From positions 62,001 to 126,000 of the forward strand of contig CAZLVL010000001.1 of the NCBI GenBank assembly GCA_964563155.1: 64,000 nt of DNA, in the 5' to 3' direction. This DNA is from DUPQ01 sp964563155 (GTDB lineage: Bacteria; Bacillota; Clostridia; DUPQ01). Shown piece by piece: positions 1-8,202 of the stretch. The position numbers were made by a program, and so were the translations under genes. Within the stretch, counting starts at the first letter, position 1. The number at the start of each line of letters is the position of its first letter. A model generated the notes under the pieces. The model searched no databases. It worked only from the letters and a program-made list of their open reading frames with translations, and was not told the origin of the DNA.

Positions 1-1596
1 TTCATATTCATATAAGGGATCACTTAAAAGCTTTGCTTCTTTTACAGCCTTTTCTGTTCTTCTAATATATTTTTCTATACTAACAATGGACCTTCTGGTA
101 TAGTCGGTAAATCTAAAATCTTCACTATCAAAATCAGTCTTCATAATAACTGGATAATTGAATATTTGACTAACAACAAATCTATTGTCTGCTAAAATCC
201 AGGCTGATTCCATATTCAAAAGACACCAAGATGAAAAAACCTCGGGGTCTAAATTATTTCTATAGGCATAGGCCTGGCAAAAGGCTTCAATATCTCTCCC
301 TTTATTATTCCATAGCCATTCAGCCATAGCTGCAATGTTGAATCTATGATAAATATTGGAAGGAACTGCATACCCCACCACCTTATCCAAGCCTTTTTCC
401 ACAAACTCATCGCATCTGTATTTTATGAAGTCTGGTCCAGTCCAGGGAAAAACACAACGCCAACCATGGGTTATTTGAGGATATACCCCTAGTTTTCCCC
501 CTTTTTCAATAAAGGGAAGCAGATCTTCATAAATCATAGGTTTTTTATCTGAGATATATGTTCTACTACCATGGTAGTACAAAACACCAATATCCTTGGG
601 TACCAACTCTAATATTTCTTTGTTTACTGAATAACTTCCTTGAGTTAGCAAAATCTCACTATTTATATGGGGAAACTCTTCCTTTAGCCTTTTAAATAAA
701 TCTACAAGCATCTTGGTTTCTAATAAGAATGGCTCTTGCCCCTTACACTTAGAACAAATACAGGGCTCAACAGCCTCTGATAACCAGACCATTACATTAT
801 TCACTCCTTGAATGCTGGCTAAATCCTTCATCCAAGTATATACCAAGTCATGGGTATGAACTGATGACATACATAAGCCTGGCTTGTAGTCATTTCTTTG
901 GGCTGATTCTTGTGTAGGAACATTTTTTATTTTATCAATAATTTCCTTGTCTTTAACATCATCCAAATGCAACCCTATTATTCCCTCAAAATGAGGAATA
1001 TATGCTGATAGGGATACCCCTTCACTTATACAATTATTTATAACATCTGCATCCTTTAAAAATGCATGAACTATTCCATCCTCTCTTGTTTCAAAGCTGG
1101 CAGTATAGTCTAGGCTATTTAGTTTATACAAGGATGTGTTTTCAATATCATACATGGAGTTGCCACCCCATTGGCCTCTATAGGGCATATCAGGATAATC
1201 ATAGACAAAAAGAAGAGGAATTAAAAAAGCATCTTCTTGTTTTTCAACAGCCTGTAATAGGGTGCGGACTCCATTTAAAAGACCTATGGATGTAAGTGCA
1301 CTTATATTCAAACAATTCTCAAACCATATGGCATAGGCTTGGTCAGGATTTTTAAAAGTCTTTAGTCTTCTTTCTATTTTTTCTTCTGGAATAGCTACTT
1401 TAATTTTAAAAGATCCATTACTTGAGTTGCCGAAAAAATCTCTCAATTTACTTTCTGCATTTTTTGAATGTGGATCTTTAGAAAAAGTAAAATCAATCTC
1501 TACTTCACCTAGCAAAACTCTTCTTTCTTCATTGCAAAAAACTTCCTTAGGTAAAGGAATAAGTCTTTGTGATACTTGTTTTGTAAGTTTACCCAT
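1..1596 (-). CDS. Glycoside hydrolase-like protein (GH20b/DUF4838-like), C-terminus outside window
   Basis: The frame is open for 532 codons from an ATG at 1596 to the window edge, so only the N-terminal part is visible. The start follows a good ribosome site (AAAAGGGGGATG). The N-terminus (QRLIPLPKEV) resembles the non-catalytic GH20b domain that precedes the barrel in hexosaminidase-type enzymes. Farther in there is a C-x-C-x2-C cluster (CICSKC) after a WLSE segment, as I recall from DUF4838-type hydrolases. There is no signal peptide, so a cytoplasmic enzyme on imported glycans is likely. The canonical GH20 D-E pair is not evident, so the substrate is unknown. An IS30 remnant lies just upstream. 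Confidence 0.6.
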   Translation of the reverse strand, partial: MGKLTKQVSQRLIPLPKEVFCNEERRVLLGEVEIDFTFSKDPHSKNAESKLRDFFGNSSNGSFKIKVAIPEEKIERRLKTFKNPDQAYAIWFENCLNISALTSIGLLNGVRTLLQAVEKQEDAFLIPLLFVYDYPDMPYRGQWGGNSMYDIENTSLYKLNSLDYTASFETREDGIVHAFLKDADVINNCISEGVSLSAYIPHFEGIIGLHLDDVKDKEIIDKIKNVPTQESAQRNDYKPGLCMSSVHTHDLVYTWMKDLASIQGVNNVMVWLSEAVEPCICSKCKGQEPFLLETKMLVDLFKRLKEEFPHINSEILLTQGSYSVNKEILELVPKDIGVLYYHGSRTYISDKKPMIYEDLLPFIEKGGKLGVYPQITHGWRCVFPWTGPDFIKYRCDEFVEKGLDKVVGYAVPSNIYHRFNIAAMAEWLWNNKGRDIEAFCQAYAYRNNLDPEVFSSWCLLNMESAWILADNRFVVSQIFNYPVIMKTDFDSEDFRFTDYTRRSIVSIEKYIRRTEKAVKEAKLLSDPLYEYE

Positions 1597-1635
1597 ATAA
1601 ATCATCCCCCTTTTCATTGTAGATTTTAACATAAA

Positions 1636-1659
1636 TAGGAAGATATAAACATCTTCCTA
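1636..1659. repeat. Perfect 9-bp inverted repeat upstream of the GH-like gene
   Basis: TAGGAAGAT and ATCTTCCTA are separated by six bases and followed on the plus strand by a T-rich run. No plus-strand gene ends here. It may be an operator or leader hairpin of the leftward hydrolase gene, or a scar of the IS insertion next to it. Confidence 0.45.
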
Positions 1660-1666
1660 CTTTTAA

Positions 1667-2197
1667 TTTTCTTATATACAAACAATAATCTTAGTAAAAT
1701 ACAAGTTAATGATAGGCTTTATCCATAAAGAAAAAACAAGTGCTTCAATGGCACAAACCTATGACTATCTACAAGAGATATTAGGAATAGAAGACTTTTG
1801 CTATCTCTTTCCTGTAACGCTTGTAGACAGAGGAGTAGAATTTGAAAGGTATGATCTTTTTGAAAAGGACAAAGATAATCTACAAAGGACCATAATGTTT
1901 TACTGTGATCCAATGAATGCCAGTCAAAAACCACATGTGGAAAACAACCATAATTATGTGAGAGATATACTACCAAACCAATATAACTGGGACAATCTCA
2001 CACAAGAAGATTTAAATTTGGTCTTTTCCCACATTAATTCTGCTCCAAGAAAAAGCCTTGGCGACAAGACACCATTTGAAACCTTCAGCTTTTTCCATAA
2101 TCCAGAGATATTGAGAAAGCTCAATATCAAAGAAATTGAAAGAGATAAGGTCGTACTAAAACCTAGTCTCCTTCCTCACATCAAGAAGTTAAGATAG
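1667..2197 (+). pseudogene. IS30-family transposase remnant (5'-truncated)
   Basis: The reading frame contains the C-terminal half of an IS30-type DDE transposase. It has LVDRGVEF (second catalytic Asp; usually DNGxEF), then YCDPMNASQKPHVENNH (third catalytic Glu), then a typical NSAPRKSLGDKTPFE tail. Homology-like sequence is readable upstream of the first ATG (1709), as IQTIILVKYKL, back to an in-frame stop at 1664. The N-terminal helix-turn-helix half and the first catalytic Asp are absent. The element is therefore almost certainly dead. No intact terminal inverted repeat pair was found. Confidence 0.8.
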
Positions 2198-2592
2198 CTC
2201 ACTTGATGTAGCACCCCTCATAAAGAGGAACGATTAAGTACTTTGGGAGCCATATAGTCCTTATGCCGCAATCGGAATTTAGTCTTTCATGTTTGTGAAA
2301 TCACACTTTCCGAAGCGTATTTTTCTATGCTTTCAAATACTTATGCAAGGCAACTATATACTTAATTTAAAAAAATGACAATGCCTTTTTCCGCCAACTT
2401 TGTCATTTTCAATTAAATTAGCTATTAAAACCTGCAGTTAATCTTGCATTTGTGTTATTGTATTAATACTGGAATTTATTTTTTCAATTTACCTTTTTGA
2501 CAATAAACTTTATAAAATATTGAATTTATCTTTTTTTAGGAAAAATGTAGTACAATAACTTTTGTATTTATTTGTTGTGAGGAGAAAAAACA
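2198..2592. other. Non-coding stretch: IS30 downstream region and hairpins
   Basis: About 395 bases without a convincing gene. The first half is probably the 3' part of the IS30 element. It holds TCGGAA at 2269 and TTTCCGA about 35 bases later as a loose inverted repeat. Near 2372-2412, AAAATGACAA and TTTGTCATTTT form a hairpin, possibly a terminator or element end. The right part, with TACAAT at 2551-2556, is the likely promoter zone of the next gene. Confidence 0.4.
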
Positions 2593-2922
2593 ATGACAAA
2601 AGTAAAAATCGATCCTGGTATCTGTAACCTTTTAACCTCAGTAGTAGCCACTTCTGAAGATGGAATGGATGTAACCTTAAAAGTAAAATCTGCATGTATT
2701 GATATTAATAATATGTTCAAAGAAATTGGTACAACCTTTGATGCCTTTGAGCTATGCTTGTCAAAACCTGGAGCAGGCCCTTTATATGAATATGCAAAGG
2801 AACATTTCCCAGGTCATTGTGCTTGTCCAGCTATTGCTGGGATTATAAAAGCAGCTGAGGTGGAATGCAATCTAGCTCTTCCCAAAGATGCCACCATTAC
2901 TTTTGTAAAAGAAGAAGCGTAA
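2593..2922 (+). CDS. DUF6951-like small cysteine-containing protein
   Basis: A 109-residue soluble protein starting at ATG after GAGGAG. It resembles small clostridial proteins grouped as DUF6951, in which cysteines and a VECNLALPKD-type ending are conserved. Six cysteines are present (residues 11, 35, 55, 76, 78 and 92), including a C-A-C pair, so metal or cluster binding is possible but unproven. It stands alone between the IS remnant and a convergent Nudix gene. A possible -10 (TACAAT) lies 37 bases upstream. No function is known to me. Confidence 0.7.
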   Translation: MTKVKIDPGICNLLTSVVATSEDGMDVTLKVKSACIDINNMFKEIGTTFDAFELCLSKPGAGPLYEYAKEHFPGHCACPAIAGIIKAAEVECNLALPKDATITFVKEEA

Positions 2923-2929
2923 AAGGAGC

Positions 2930-3340
2930 TTAAAGAAAGTAGTCCTTAAGTCTCTTGACAATAGGAAGATCAGCACCAGCCCAATCTAAGCTATCTAGTT
3001 GATTATGAGAAAGCCATATATGATCTATGTGGTCTTTTCTTTTAAAAGAAAAGTTTTCTAACCTACATAAATAAGCATGTAGCCGTATAGTAAAGTCAGG
3101 ATATTGATGCTCTACAACCATGAAAGATTCTATGCTTTTAGATAAGAGATTTAGGTCTATGTCCATTTCCTCTTTTAGTTCTCTTTTTAGAGCCTCTAAA
3201 GGAATTTCCTTTTCTTCAATTTTTCCCCCTGGAAATTCAAACTTGTATGAAATGTAATCATACTTATCCTTAGGTCTTTGCATACATAAGATCTTGTCAT
3301 CTACCACTATAATTGCTGCTACAACCTTTATATATTTCAT
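2930..3340 (-). CDS. Nudix hydrolase, MutT/8-oxo-dGTPase-like
   Basis: A 136-residue protein made almost entirely of one Nudix fold. The Nudix box is complete: G39, E45 and RELKEE at 53-58, preceded by FEFPGG. The small size and the phrase VVAAIIVVDDKILCMQRP match the MutT/CTP-pyrophosphohydrolase group, which removes oxidised or non-standard nucleoside triphosphates. The exact substrate cannot be read from sequence. It ends seven bases from the convergent DUF6951-like gene. The upstream sequence is a long pyrimidine-rich tract on the plus strand. Confidence 0.85.
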   Translation of the reverse strand: MKYIKVVAAIIVVDDKILCMQRPKDKYDYISYKFEFPGGKIEEKEIPLEALKRELKEEMDIDLNLLSKSIESFMVVEHQYPDFTIRLHAYLCRLENFSFKRKDHIDHIWLSHNQLDSLDWAGADLPIVKRLKDYFL

Positions 3341-3484
3341 ATTTCTTATCTTTCTGGTCTCTCTTGTTTTTCTTATTTTCCTTTTCTTTCTTCTTCCATA
3401 TTCTATCCTTTTAATATCTCATTTACTAGGTAATTGGTATTAAAGGAATTACTATCTCCCTAACATCATGTAAATTTAGCTGTC
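3341..3484. other. Low-complexity intergenic stretch
   Basis: The left half is almost pure T/C on the plus strand, i.e. a purine-rich 5' leader for the Nudix gene. I see no gene or stable hairpin in it. Confidence 0.4.
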
Positions 3485-3513
3485 TTGAAGGAAGAAAAGT
3501 AAAACACTATAAT
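3485..3513 (+). promoter_or_regulatory. Sigma-A-type promoter of the ArsC/Spx-like gene
   Basis: TTGAAG at 3485-3490, exactly 17 bases, then TATAAT at 3508-3513. Expected transcript start is near 3520, giving a leader of about 59 bases. Confidence 0.7.
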
Positions 3514-3544
3514 GTATATAAAAAGAAATTTGTTTAGGAGGAGC

Positions 3545-3559
3545 ATGAAGAGTTTGTAA
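3545..3559 (+). CDS. Four-codon upstream ORF (MKSL) before the ArsC-like gene
   Basis: ATG AAG AGT TTG TAA follows the consensus AGGAGGAG at 3536-3543. The stop is 19 bases before the ArsC-like start, which itself lacks a ribosome site. Translation re-initiation or leader control is an inference only. Confidence 0.3.
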   Translation: MKSL

Positions 3560-3578
3560 CTGCTTCATATGAAAAATC

Positions 3579-3935
3579 ATGTTATTTATATGTTATTCCC
3601 GCTGTTCCACTTGTAAAAAGGCTGAAAACTGGCTAAACGTACATAATGTACATTTTAATAAAAGAGACATAAAGGAATATAATCCTTCCTTTGAAGAACT
3701 AAAAGTTTGGACAGAAAAAAGTAATCTTGATTTAAAAAGATTTTTTAATACCAGTGGCCTTATCTACAGGCAAATGGAATTAAAAGATAAAATACCTAGC
3801 ATGAACAAAGATGAAATACTTAGGCTTTTAAGCACAGATGGCATGCTAGTTAAGCGTCCTCTTTTAATTGGGACTAACTTTGTTCTTGTAGGCTTTAATG
3901 AAAAAGAGTGGTCGGAAAAACTCTTAAATCTATAG
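3579..3935 (+). CDS. ArsC/Spx-family thioredoxin-like protein
   Basis: A 118-residue protein with the ArsC/Spx fold. It starts MLFICYSRCSTCKKA, with the redox C-S-T-C motif at residues 9-12. It continues with RDIKEYNPSFEEL and RPLLIGTNFVLVGF, where the RP pair of the ArsC family is conserved. It may be a reductase or an Spx-like regulator; sequence does not decide. The in-frame stop at 3570 forces this start, yet no Shine-Dalgarno site is next to it. The strong site (AGGAGGAG, 3536-3543) instead serves a four-codon ORF. It converges with the GH28-like gene, overlapping it by six bases. Confidence 0.8.
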   Translation: MLFICYSRCSTCKKAENWLNVHNVHFNKRDIKEYNPSFEELKVWTEKSNLDLKRFFNTSGLIYRQMELKDKIPSMNKDEILRLLSTDGMLVKRPLLIGTNFVLVGFNEKEWSEKLLNL

Positions 3936-5267
3936 TCCTAAATCATTATTAAGTATTACAGCATCTCCTTGTGTTGAAGGCTTAAAGATTTTGTCTTCAA
4001 AACTAGTTCCATTAATATTTACATAAGCCTTTCTACCTGGGGCAACCTTTATGAGAAGTTGACCATCTTCTCCCTTTAAGGTTACATTACTCAAGGTTAC
4101 AAAGGTATCTTCATATTCAATTCCTGGTGTTTCCACATGCCTTAAATTTATCTTGCTGCTACCTATATATGAGTTTGTAAGCTTTATATTGTTAGCAAGA
4201 GTCCTAATACCTATAAGGTCTTCTATCTTGTTTTGCACATAAATATTTTCAAAAGAAATGTTTTCACTAGCTGTGGCCTTACTATTAGGATAATAGCTTC
4301 TTGAATATTCATTTTTATCATAGGTAAAAGAAAAGGCAGTGTGTCTTTCTTTTTGTAGAAAAATATTTCTAAAGGTAACATTTTTCACAGCACAGCTTTC
4401 CACAACCTCTCTATCTTGAAGCATTACCCACAAGATGCCATCATGTTCTACTGTACCTTCTTCGTGACTTGGAGGTGTCTTTGAGATATAGGTTTTTTTG
4501 TCATGGGTCATATTAACCCTATAGATCCTATCATTATGAATAACTGCATCTCCTTGTTGTACTTCCATGTTCTCAAACCAGTGACACCAAGAACCTGCTA
4601 GCAATCTGCAAAAGTAGCCAACTGTTTTATCTTGGGCTAAATCATAGCAATCTTCAATAAGCCCATTGGTTATATCTCCCAACTCTGCAGCTGCAGAGAC
4701 ATAGTTGTGGGCATTTAAGGCTATAGGATCATCAAAGGTTTTAAAGATACAGTGACGAATGGTAAACTTGTCCCCTTTACTTAAATGTATTCCATCTTTT
4801 AGGCCGTATACTAATATATTTTCCATAAGAAGGTTTTCAAAGGTGCAAAACTGGAAGCAAAAACTATATTCCATCAGGTCTTTACACTTAAAGTCCCTTA
4901 TCACTATATTTTTAGCATAGAAAAAGCAAATCTGACCTCTAAGACCTAAGACCAAGTCCCCTTCTTTACTGTTAAAGCCATTACACATAAGGTTGAGTCC
5001 AGTGATAGTGATATTCTCATCATATTCTTTTGTCTTTGCTCCCTTGTTTAAAAAGACATAGCCTCTTTGTCCAGTTCTTCTTAGGTAGACCTTATGTCCA
5101 AAAATTAATTCTGTGTTAGAAGAGATATAAAGAGTGTCATCAATGTCATAGATTCCTGGTTTTTCTATTCTGATGCTTCCTTCTTGGTCTAAAAGCCTTT
5201 GAAACGCTACCCTGTTATCTGAACTCTTGTTTCCAGGCATAAACCCAAATTCATTTGCATTTACCAT
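3930..5267 (-). CDS. GH28-like right-handed beta-helix glycosidase
   Basis: A 445-residue protein beginning MVNANEFGFMPGNKSSDN, the usual opening of pectate-lyase-superfamily beta-helix enzymes. Repeated short N/I/T-rich strands follow. GH28-like signatures are GLKDGIHLSK and FDDPIALNAH, supplying candidate catalytic aspartates. There is no signal peptide, so it should act inside the cell on imported oligosaccharides, perhaps oligogalacturonides. The ATG at 5267 is chosen because AAAGGAG lies six bases before it. An upstream in-frame ATG (5285) would place that site inside the gene. It appears monocistronic. Confidence 0.75.
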   Translation of the reverse strand: MVNANEFGFMPGNKSSDNRVAFQRLLDQEGSIRIEKPGIYDIDDTLYISSNTELIFGHKVYLRRTGQRGYVFLNKGAKTKEYDENITITGLNLMCNGFNSKEGDLVLGLRGQICFFYAKNIVIRDFKCKDLMEYSFCFQFCTFENLLMENILVYGLKDGIHLSKGDKFTIRHCIFKTFDDPIALNAHNYVSAAAELGDITNGLIEDCYDLAQDKTVGYFCRLLAGSWCHWFENMEVQQGDAVIHNDRIYRVNMTHDKKTYISKTPPSHEEGTVEHDGILWVMLQDREVVESCAVKNVTFRNIFLQKERHTAFSFTYDKNEYSRSYYPNSKATASENISFENIYVQNKIEDLIGIRTLANNIKLTNSYIGSSKINLRHVETPGIEYEDTFVTLSNVTLKGEDGQLLIKVAPGRKAYVNINGTSFEDKIFKPSTQGDAVILNNDLGL

Positions 5268-5431
5268 AATATTCTCCTTTAGCATCTATCTTTTTCTTTC
5301 TATTCCTATCTTAGTGCAGGCCTAAGTCCATGTAAAGGATAAAGAAGAACTTGAGTAAGAAGATTGCCTTAAGCAAAAAAACAAAATCAAAACAGATTAG
5401 ATATTAAGTCCTTACTATATTTAAAAAGAGT

Positions 5432-5461
5432 CTGTCATAACTTATCTATTCATAATATAAT
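5432..5461 (+). promoter_or_regulatory. Candidate promoter giving a leaderless URO-D-like mRNA
   Basis: TATAAT at 5456-5461 lies 18 bases after CTGTCA (5432-5437, four of six matches to TTGACA). The predicted transcript start coincides with the A of the ATG at 5468. There is no Shine-Dalgarno sequence. Confidence 0.45.
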
Positions 5462-5467
5462 TGGGAT

Positions 5468-6565
5468 ATGGATTATAGAAATAGATTTTTAAAAATAGTA
5501 AATTTTCAAGACACTGATAGACCTCCCATTGATTTTAATGGCACCGCCTTAACGTCTTTTCATGAGGTTTTTATTAAAGACTTCATAAAGTATCTGAATT
5601 TAGATGCTTGGACTTTAGATGAAGCAATTGAAAAGATTATGCAAATCTATGATATAGATTTTAGAAGAGTGGGAGTTTTATTCAAACCTCAGTCATTATT
5701 GGCAGACTACTCTAAAAGAAGTCAGGGAAAATATACAGACCCTTGGGGTATAAAGTGGAAGCTTTTTGGGTATTATTGGGAGATTGTAAATAATCCTCTT
5801 AAGGATGCCAGTTTTGAAGAAATCAAAAACTTCCCTTGGCCTGATGCCTCTCAAATTGACATGAAACTCTTAACCAACCATGTAAACAAGGCAAAACACC
5901 TCTATTACGAAACTGATTATGTGGTAGTTGCAGAGCATCCTGTCTATGGCTACTTTGAATTAGGATGTTGGATGTTTGGCTTTGATGATTTTCTTTACAG
6001 GATAGCTGCTGAGCCAGAAGTGGTTACCTGGTTTTTTGAAAACTATCACAAGTACGTTACAGATATAAATGAAATATATTATGGCAAATTAGGTAAATAT
6101 GCCCACCTTACAACCTCCGGTGATGACTTTGGAATGCAAAACGGTCCCTTTTTATCTCCAGACATGTTTGAAGAAATGGTTATGCCCTGGTATAAAAAAA
6201 GGATTGACCAGGTAAAATCCCTGGCTGATATCAAATACTTCCACCACTCTTGTGGCTCTGTATATAGGTTGATGGATAAGATAATTGAAATGGGCGTAGA
6301 CATCTTAAATCCTATACAACCAGGTACCGCAGATATGGAGCCTGAACGCTTAAAGAAACAATATGGAGATAAGCTTGTTTTTTGGGGTGGCATTGATGAA
6401 CAAAAACTCTTAGCCCAAGGAAAACCTGAAGATATAAAAAAGGAAGTTAGAAGAATAGCTGAACTAATGAGCATAAACGGAGGATATGTTATGGCAGCCT
6501 CTCACAATATACAACCAGATGTACCCGCTGAAAACATAGATGCCATGCTAAAAGCCCTTTTGTAG
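5468..6565 (+). CDS. Uroporphyrinogen decarboxylase-fold protein (methyltransferase-like)
   Basis: A 365-residue URO-D-superfamily protein. The N-terminus (RNRFLKIVNFQDTDRPPIDF) and the core YFHHSCGSVYRLMDKIIEMGVDILNPIQ are typical of the family. It continues with FWGGIDEQKLL and a C-terminal GGYVMAASHNIQPDVP. Members include heme-pathway decarboxylase and corrinoid/methyltransferase proteins such as MtaA/CmuA. The HHSCG segment and the lack of heme genes nearby favour the methyltransferase-like or uncharacterised branch. No corrinoid protein is adjacent. The start fits the family but lacks a ribosome site. Confidence 0.7.
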   Translation: MDYRNRFLKIVNFQDTDRPPIDFNGTALTSFHEVFIKDFIKYLNLDAWTLDEAIEKIMQIYDIDFRRVGVLFKPQSLLADYSKRSQGKYTDPWGIKWKLFGYYWEIVNNPLKDASFEEIKNFPWPDASQIDMKLLTNHVNKAKHLYYETDYVVVAEHPVYGYFELGCWMFGFDDFLYRIAAEPEVVTWFFENYHKYVTDINEIYYGKLGKYAHLTTSGDDFGMQNGPFLSPDMFEEMVMPWYKKRIDQVKSLADIKYFHHSCGSVYRLMDKIIEMGVDILNPIQPGTADMEPERLKKQYGDKLVFWGGIDEQKLLAQGKPEDIKKEVRRIAELMSINGGYVMAASHNIQPDVPAENIDAMLKALL

Positions 6566-6660
6566 ATCATAAATAATTTCTTGCTTTTTGATTTTTTTAT
6601 ATATATAATCTGCCTAAGATAGGTATCCTGATAAAGGAACTGAAGCGGAGGTAACTTAAT

Positions 6661-7425
6661 ATGAAAACACGTAAAATAACCATAGCGGGCATAATGGGTG
6701 CATTATGTATAGTCATGGCCTTGACGCCGATAGGGTACATACCCATTGGACCAACAAAAGCCACAATCATTCACATTCCAGTAATAGTAGCTGCAATATT
6801 AGAAGGACCACTAGTAGGTTCTATAGTAGGACTGATATTTGGTTTATCCAGTATTTTAAATGCCCTAATATTTCCTACTGTAACATCCTATGTCTTTTTC
6901 AATCCCTTGGTATCTGTAGTGCCTAGAATCTTAGTAGGTCTTGTGGCCTATTTAGTATTTGCACTTTTCAAGAAAATGAAAAAGCCCCTTTCTGTAACCC
7001 TTTTAACCCTAATGCTATTTTCCATTGCCTATTACCTATTGAACCAGGCAATAAATAATTTCCAAGATAGCAATATATTTTATGCCATCTTTAACATCTT
7101 TCTCTTGCTTTTGGTTTTTGGAGCACAGATTTACACTATTTTAAACTATGATTCCAAAAACTTTGCAGTAGCAATTTCTTCTGCCCTAGCAACCTTAACC
7201 AATACAGTCTTGGTTCTTACCATGATTGGAGTCTTTTATGGGGGTGAATGGGTAGCAAAAATTGGTGTTGACCCCTCCACTGCCAAAGACTTTTTAATTG
7301 GCATAGGAGTAGCAAATGGCATACCAGAAACAGTAGCTGCTGTTATTATTTCTTCAGTTGTGGTTGAAGCTTTACGAAAACTAGTTTACAAAGAAAAAAG
7401 CCCCGACCCCAAAATTGAAGCTTAA
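6661..7425 (+). CDS. ECF transporter S component (substrate-binding membrane protein)
   Basis: A 254-residue hydrophobic protein starting ATG after GGAGGT. The first helix carries a small-residue pattern (ITIAGIMGALCIVMAL), the surface through which S components usually dock on EcfT. Helices with PTKATIIHIPVIVAAIL and GSIVGLIFGLSSIL follow, the ligand-pocket side in vitamin-type S components. At 254 residues it is longer than the usual 180-200, with extra helices near residues 120-180. No ECF ATPases are nearby, so it would share a module encoded elsewhere. The ligand (vitamin or cofactor) is unknown. A strong terminator follows. Confidence 0.8.
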   Translation: MKTRKITIAGIMGALCIVMALTPIGYIPIGPTKATIIHIPVIVAAILEGPLVGSIVGLIFGLSSILNALIFPTVTSYVFFNPLVSVVPRILVGLVAYLVFALFKKMKKPLSVTLLTLMLFSIAYYLLNQAINNFQDSNIFYAIFNIFLLLLVFGAQIYTILNYDSKNFAVAISSALATLTNTVLVLTMIGVFYGGEWVAKIGVDPSTAKDFLIGIGVANGIPETVAAVIISSVVVEALRKLVYKEKSPDPKIEA

Positions 7426-7440
7426 AGGCTTTTTTGTTTC

Positions 7441-7496
7441 CATACGACAATAGGTCGTATGCTTAAATATGGGCCGACATTAGTCGGCCCTTTTTT
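7441..7496 (+). terminator. Tandem hairpins, second an intrinsic terminator
   Basis: CATACGAC/GTCGTATG (7441-7461) is followed by GGGCCGAC-ATTA-GTCGGCCC (7471-7490) and six Ts (7491-7496). The second is a textbook rho-independent terminator for the ECF S-component gene. Confidence 0.9.
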
Positions 7497-7497
7497 A

Positions 7498-7920
7498 CTA
7501 CTTAATTAGTGTTATATGTCCTACAAAAGGTATTGGAACTTGTTGTCCCTTAGAAGCATTTATCATACCTTTAATTACAAAGACCAAAACTAAAATTCCC
7601 CATACCCAACCTAAAAATCCAAAAATTCCTCCCAAGAAAGGTATGATTAGACCGAATATAAATCCTAAAATACCAAAAACTATAGGACCGGCTACTCCAG
7701 CTATTAACAATAGTAGACCTTGATTAGCATGAAATTTTCCTTCTTCGGTAACTGGTGTAGTTACTAAGGGTAAGAAAAACAGAATCCCTAAGTATGCAAG
7801 TATATTCATTATCTTGTTATCTTGATTGCTTGCACTTGGTGTACTTCCTACTTTTGCTCCACATTTATCACAAAATTCTGCATTTTCATTTATTTCTTTT
7901 CCACATTGATTACATTTCAT
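7498..7920 (-). CDS. Zinc-ribbon plus DUF4870-like membrane protein
   Basis: A 140-residue protein. Residues 1-24 form a zinc ribbon (MKCNQCGK and FCDKCGAKV, two C-x2-C knuckles). A short linker leads to about three membrane segments with the LAYLGILFFLPLV and KFHANQGLLLLI features of DUF4870/Tic20-like proteins. It starts at ATG after AAGGAG. Its role is unknown; similar proteins are common single genes in Firmicutes. Confidence 0.75.
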   Translation of the reverse strand: MKCNQCGKEINENAEFCDKCGAKVGSTPSASNQDNKIMNILAYLGILFFLPLVTTPVTEEGKFHANQGLLLLIAGVAGPIVFGILGFIFGLIIPFLGGIFGFLGWVWGILVLVFVIKGMINASKGQQVPIPFVGHITLIK

Positions 7921-8111
7921 TTCTTCATATCTCCTTTTTAAATACTTAAAATCAAAGGGTCTAAAAGATAAACTATCTCCTTTTAAACTTTTTTGAATCC
8001 GTCTCTAGTACTCTAAAATTACATTTATCTTCCATCTTTGTCAATATAAAGAGGAAAAAGAAGGGTTTTAATCCAATTTATGTCTATTTTTCCCTTCTTT
8101 TTACTTATTTT

Positions 8112-8176
8112 AGCTTATTTTATTTGTTTTAGCTTATTTTATTTGTTTTCTTTACTTATCTTATTTTATTTGTTTT
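8112..8176. repeat. AT-rich tandem direct repeat, 19-bp unit
   Basis: Two perfect adjacent 19-base copies begin with AGCTTATTTTATTTG at 8112 and 8131. A third copy lacking its first three bases sits at 8161-8176. They lie in the 282-base gap between two leftward genes, where I see no coding sequence. Confidence 0.7.
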
Positions 8177-8202
8177 ATTTAATTTTCTTTTTTTTAATAA
8201 TA

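Noticed and set aside
1062..1295. 77-codon plus-strand ORF
   Set aside because: It lies antisense within the open frame of the glycoside hydrolase-like gene and has no recognisable content.
3536..3581. Frameshift joining the MKSL mini-ORF to the ArsC-like gene
   Set aside because: The ArsC-like protein already begins at the position expected for the family, so no missing N-terminus needs explaining.
6566..6660. Vitamin riboswitch before the ECF S component
   Set aside because: The 95-base gap shows no conserved TPP, FMN, THF, preQ1 or cobalamin blocks.
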